Assembly (NCBI GenBank): GCA_963573385.1 | Contig: CAUYLG010052081.1 | Span: 33,089-97,088, forward strand | Length of the DNA stretch: 64,000 nt | Origin: Cacajao melanocephalus | Lineage: Eukaryota > Chordata > Mammalia > Primates > Pitheciidae | Direction of reading: 5' to 3' | Shown: piece by piece, positions 63,708 through 64,000 of the stretch | Numbering within the stretch: position 1 is the first letter of the stretch | How the letters are laid out: every line of letters begins with the position of its first letter | Translations under genes and position numbers: made by a program | Notes under the pieces: model-generated | The model's database searches: none | Seen by the model: the letters and a program-made list of their open reading frames with translations, nothing else | What the model was told of the DNA's origin: nothing

Positions 63708-64000
63708 GGAGAGAGATCCAAGATGGCCGATTAACAACAGCTCAGGATTGTAGCTCCCAGTGAAAGCGCAGAGAGCGAGTGGATGCCGCACTTTCAGATG
63801 AATTTTTGTTGCCCACAGACTAGGAGATTCCCGGCGGAGGAGCCACACGGGTCGCCAGTGCGACTTTTTTGGCCTGCGCGGCTATTTTGCCGGCGCCCCA
63901 GCACGGCGCTTCTCGGCGCGGAGTATACGGGACGACTCCGGCTCGGCTGGTCCCGTCCCCACAAGGAGAACAGCAATTGGAAGCGCTGAGGACTGAGAGT
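63708..64000 (+). mobile_element. 5' end of an L1P, runs off the window
   Basis: L1 5' UTR: CCAAGATGGCCGATTAACAAC, CAGCTCAGGATTGTAGCTCC, GAGATTCCCGGCGGAGGAGCC, CCAGCACGGCGCTTCTCGG, GGAGTATACGGGACGACTCC and GGTCCCGTCCCCACAAGG. The intact start implies a full-length or nearly full-length insertion extending to the right. The variant differs from the inner L1P at 16,771. The probable left TSD begins at the A-run of ACATCAAACTT (about 63,691). Confidence 0.92.
63719..63728 (+). promoter_or_regulatory. YY1 site of L1 5' UTR
   Basis: CAAGATGGCC lies 11 bases from the L1 start, the position and sequence of the YY1 site that fixes L1 transcription initiation. The same motif in the inner L1P carries a T-to-C difference. 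Confidence 0.75.

Noticed and set aside
63794..63976. Antisense frame in the L1 5' UTR as ORF0
   Set aside because: It is antisense as ORF0 is, but the position and sequence do not let me identify it; GC-rich DNA has few stops.

Overview
The window looks like primate, most probably human, nuclear DNA. It is AT-rich and dominated by interspersed repeats: AluJ, AluS and AluSc SINEs, primate-specific L1P elements, older L1M, L2 and MIR, MaLR LTRs (MLT1 and MST), and hAT MITEs of the MER5 type. AluSc together with L1P restricts it to a primate. I see no convincing protein-coding exon, no intact RNA gene, and no prokaryote-type feature (operon, CRISPR, origin). The chromosome cannot be told from sequence alone. 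The stretch could be intergenic or deep intronic.

Layout. From 1 to 13.9 kb: an MLT2-like LTR with a TG microsatellite, a MIR carrying an inserted 5' half of tRNA-Cys, L2 pieces, an AluJ, an unresolved LTR, two MLT1-type LTRs and a broken L1M holding an AluJ and two local duplications. From 13.96 to 23.64 kb: a 5'-truncated L1P is split by a second, full-length L1P, and each has its own target-site duplication (TSD). From 23.6 to 34.9 kb: MER5, a hAT MITE sitting at the very start of an MLT1 LTR, MIRs, and a complete MST element (LTR, internal region, LTR, TSD GGTTG). From 34.9 to 44.6 kb: a mosaic of an old L1M, an L1MA inside it and an AluSc inside that, then two neighbouring minus-strand L1s, each with a 5' inversion. 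From 44.6 to 63.7 kb: MIR, L2, MLT1 and MER5 relics in otherwise unrecognised DNA, plus a minus-strand MST solo LTR interrupted by an AluS and by an inverted 129-bp copy of nearby sequence. The window ends in the first ~290 bp of a forward L1P whose body lies outside.

There are no genes here that work together. The coding remnants are decayed L1 ORF1 and ORF2 and MaLR internal sequence. The most informative content is structural: nested insertions with readable TSDs, and three copy-and-insert events whose donor lies within a few kb (7830 to 10441, 10821 to 11652, and 51437 to 51887 inverted). Repeat family names rest on recognition of consensus sequence, not on a database search; subfamily calls are approximate.
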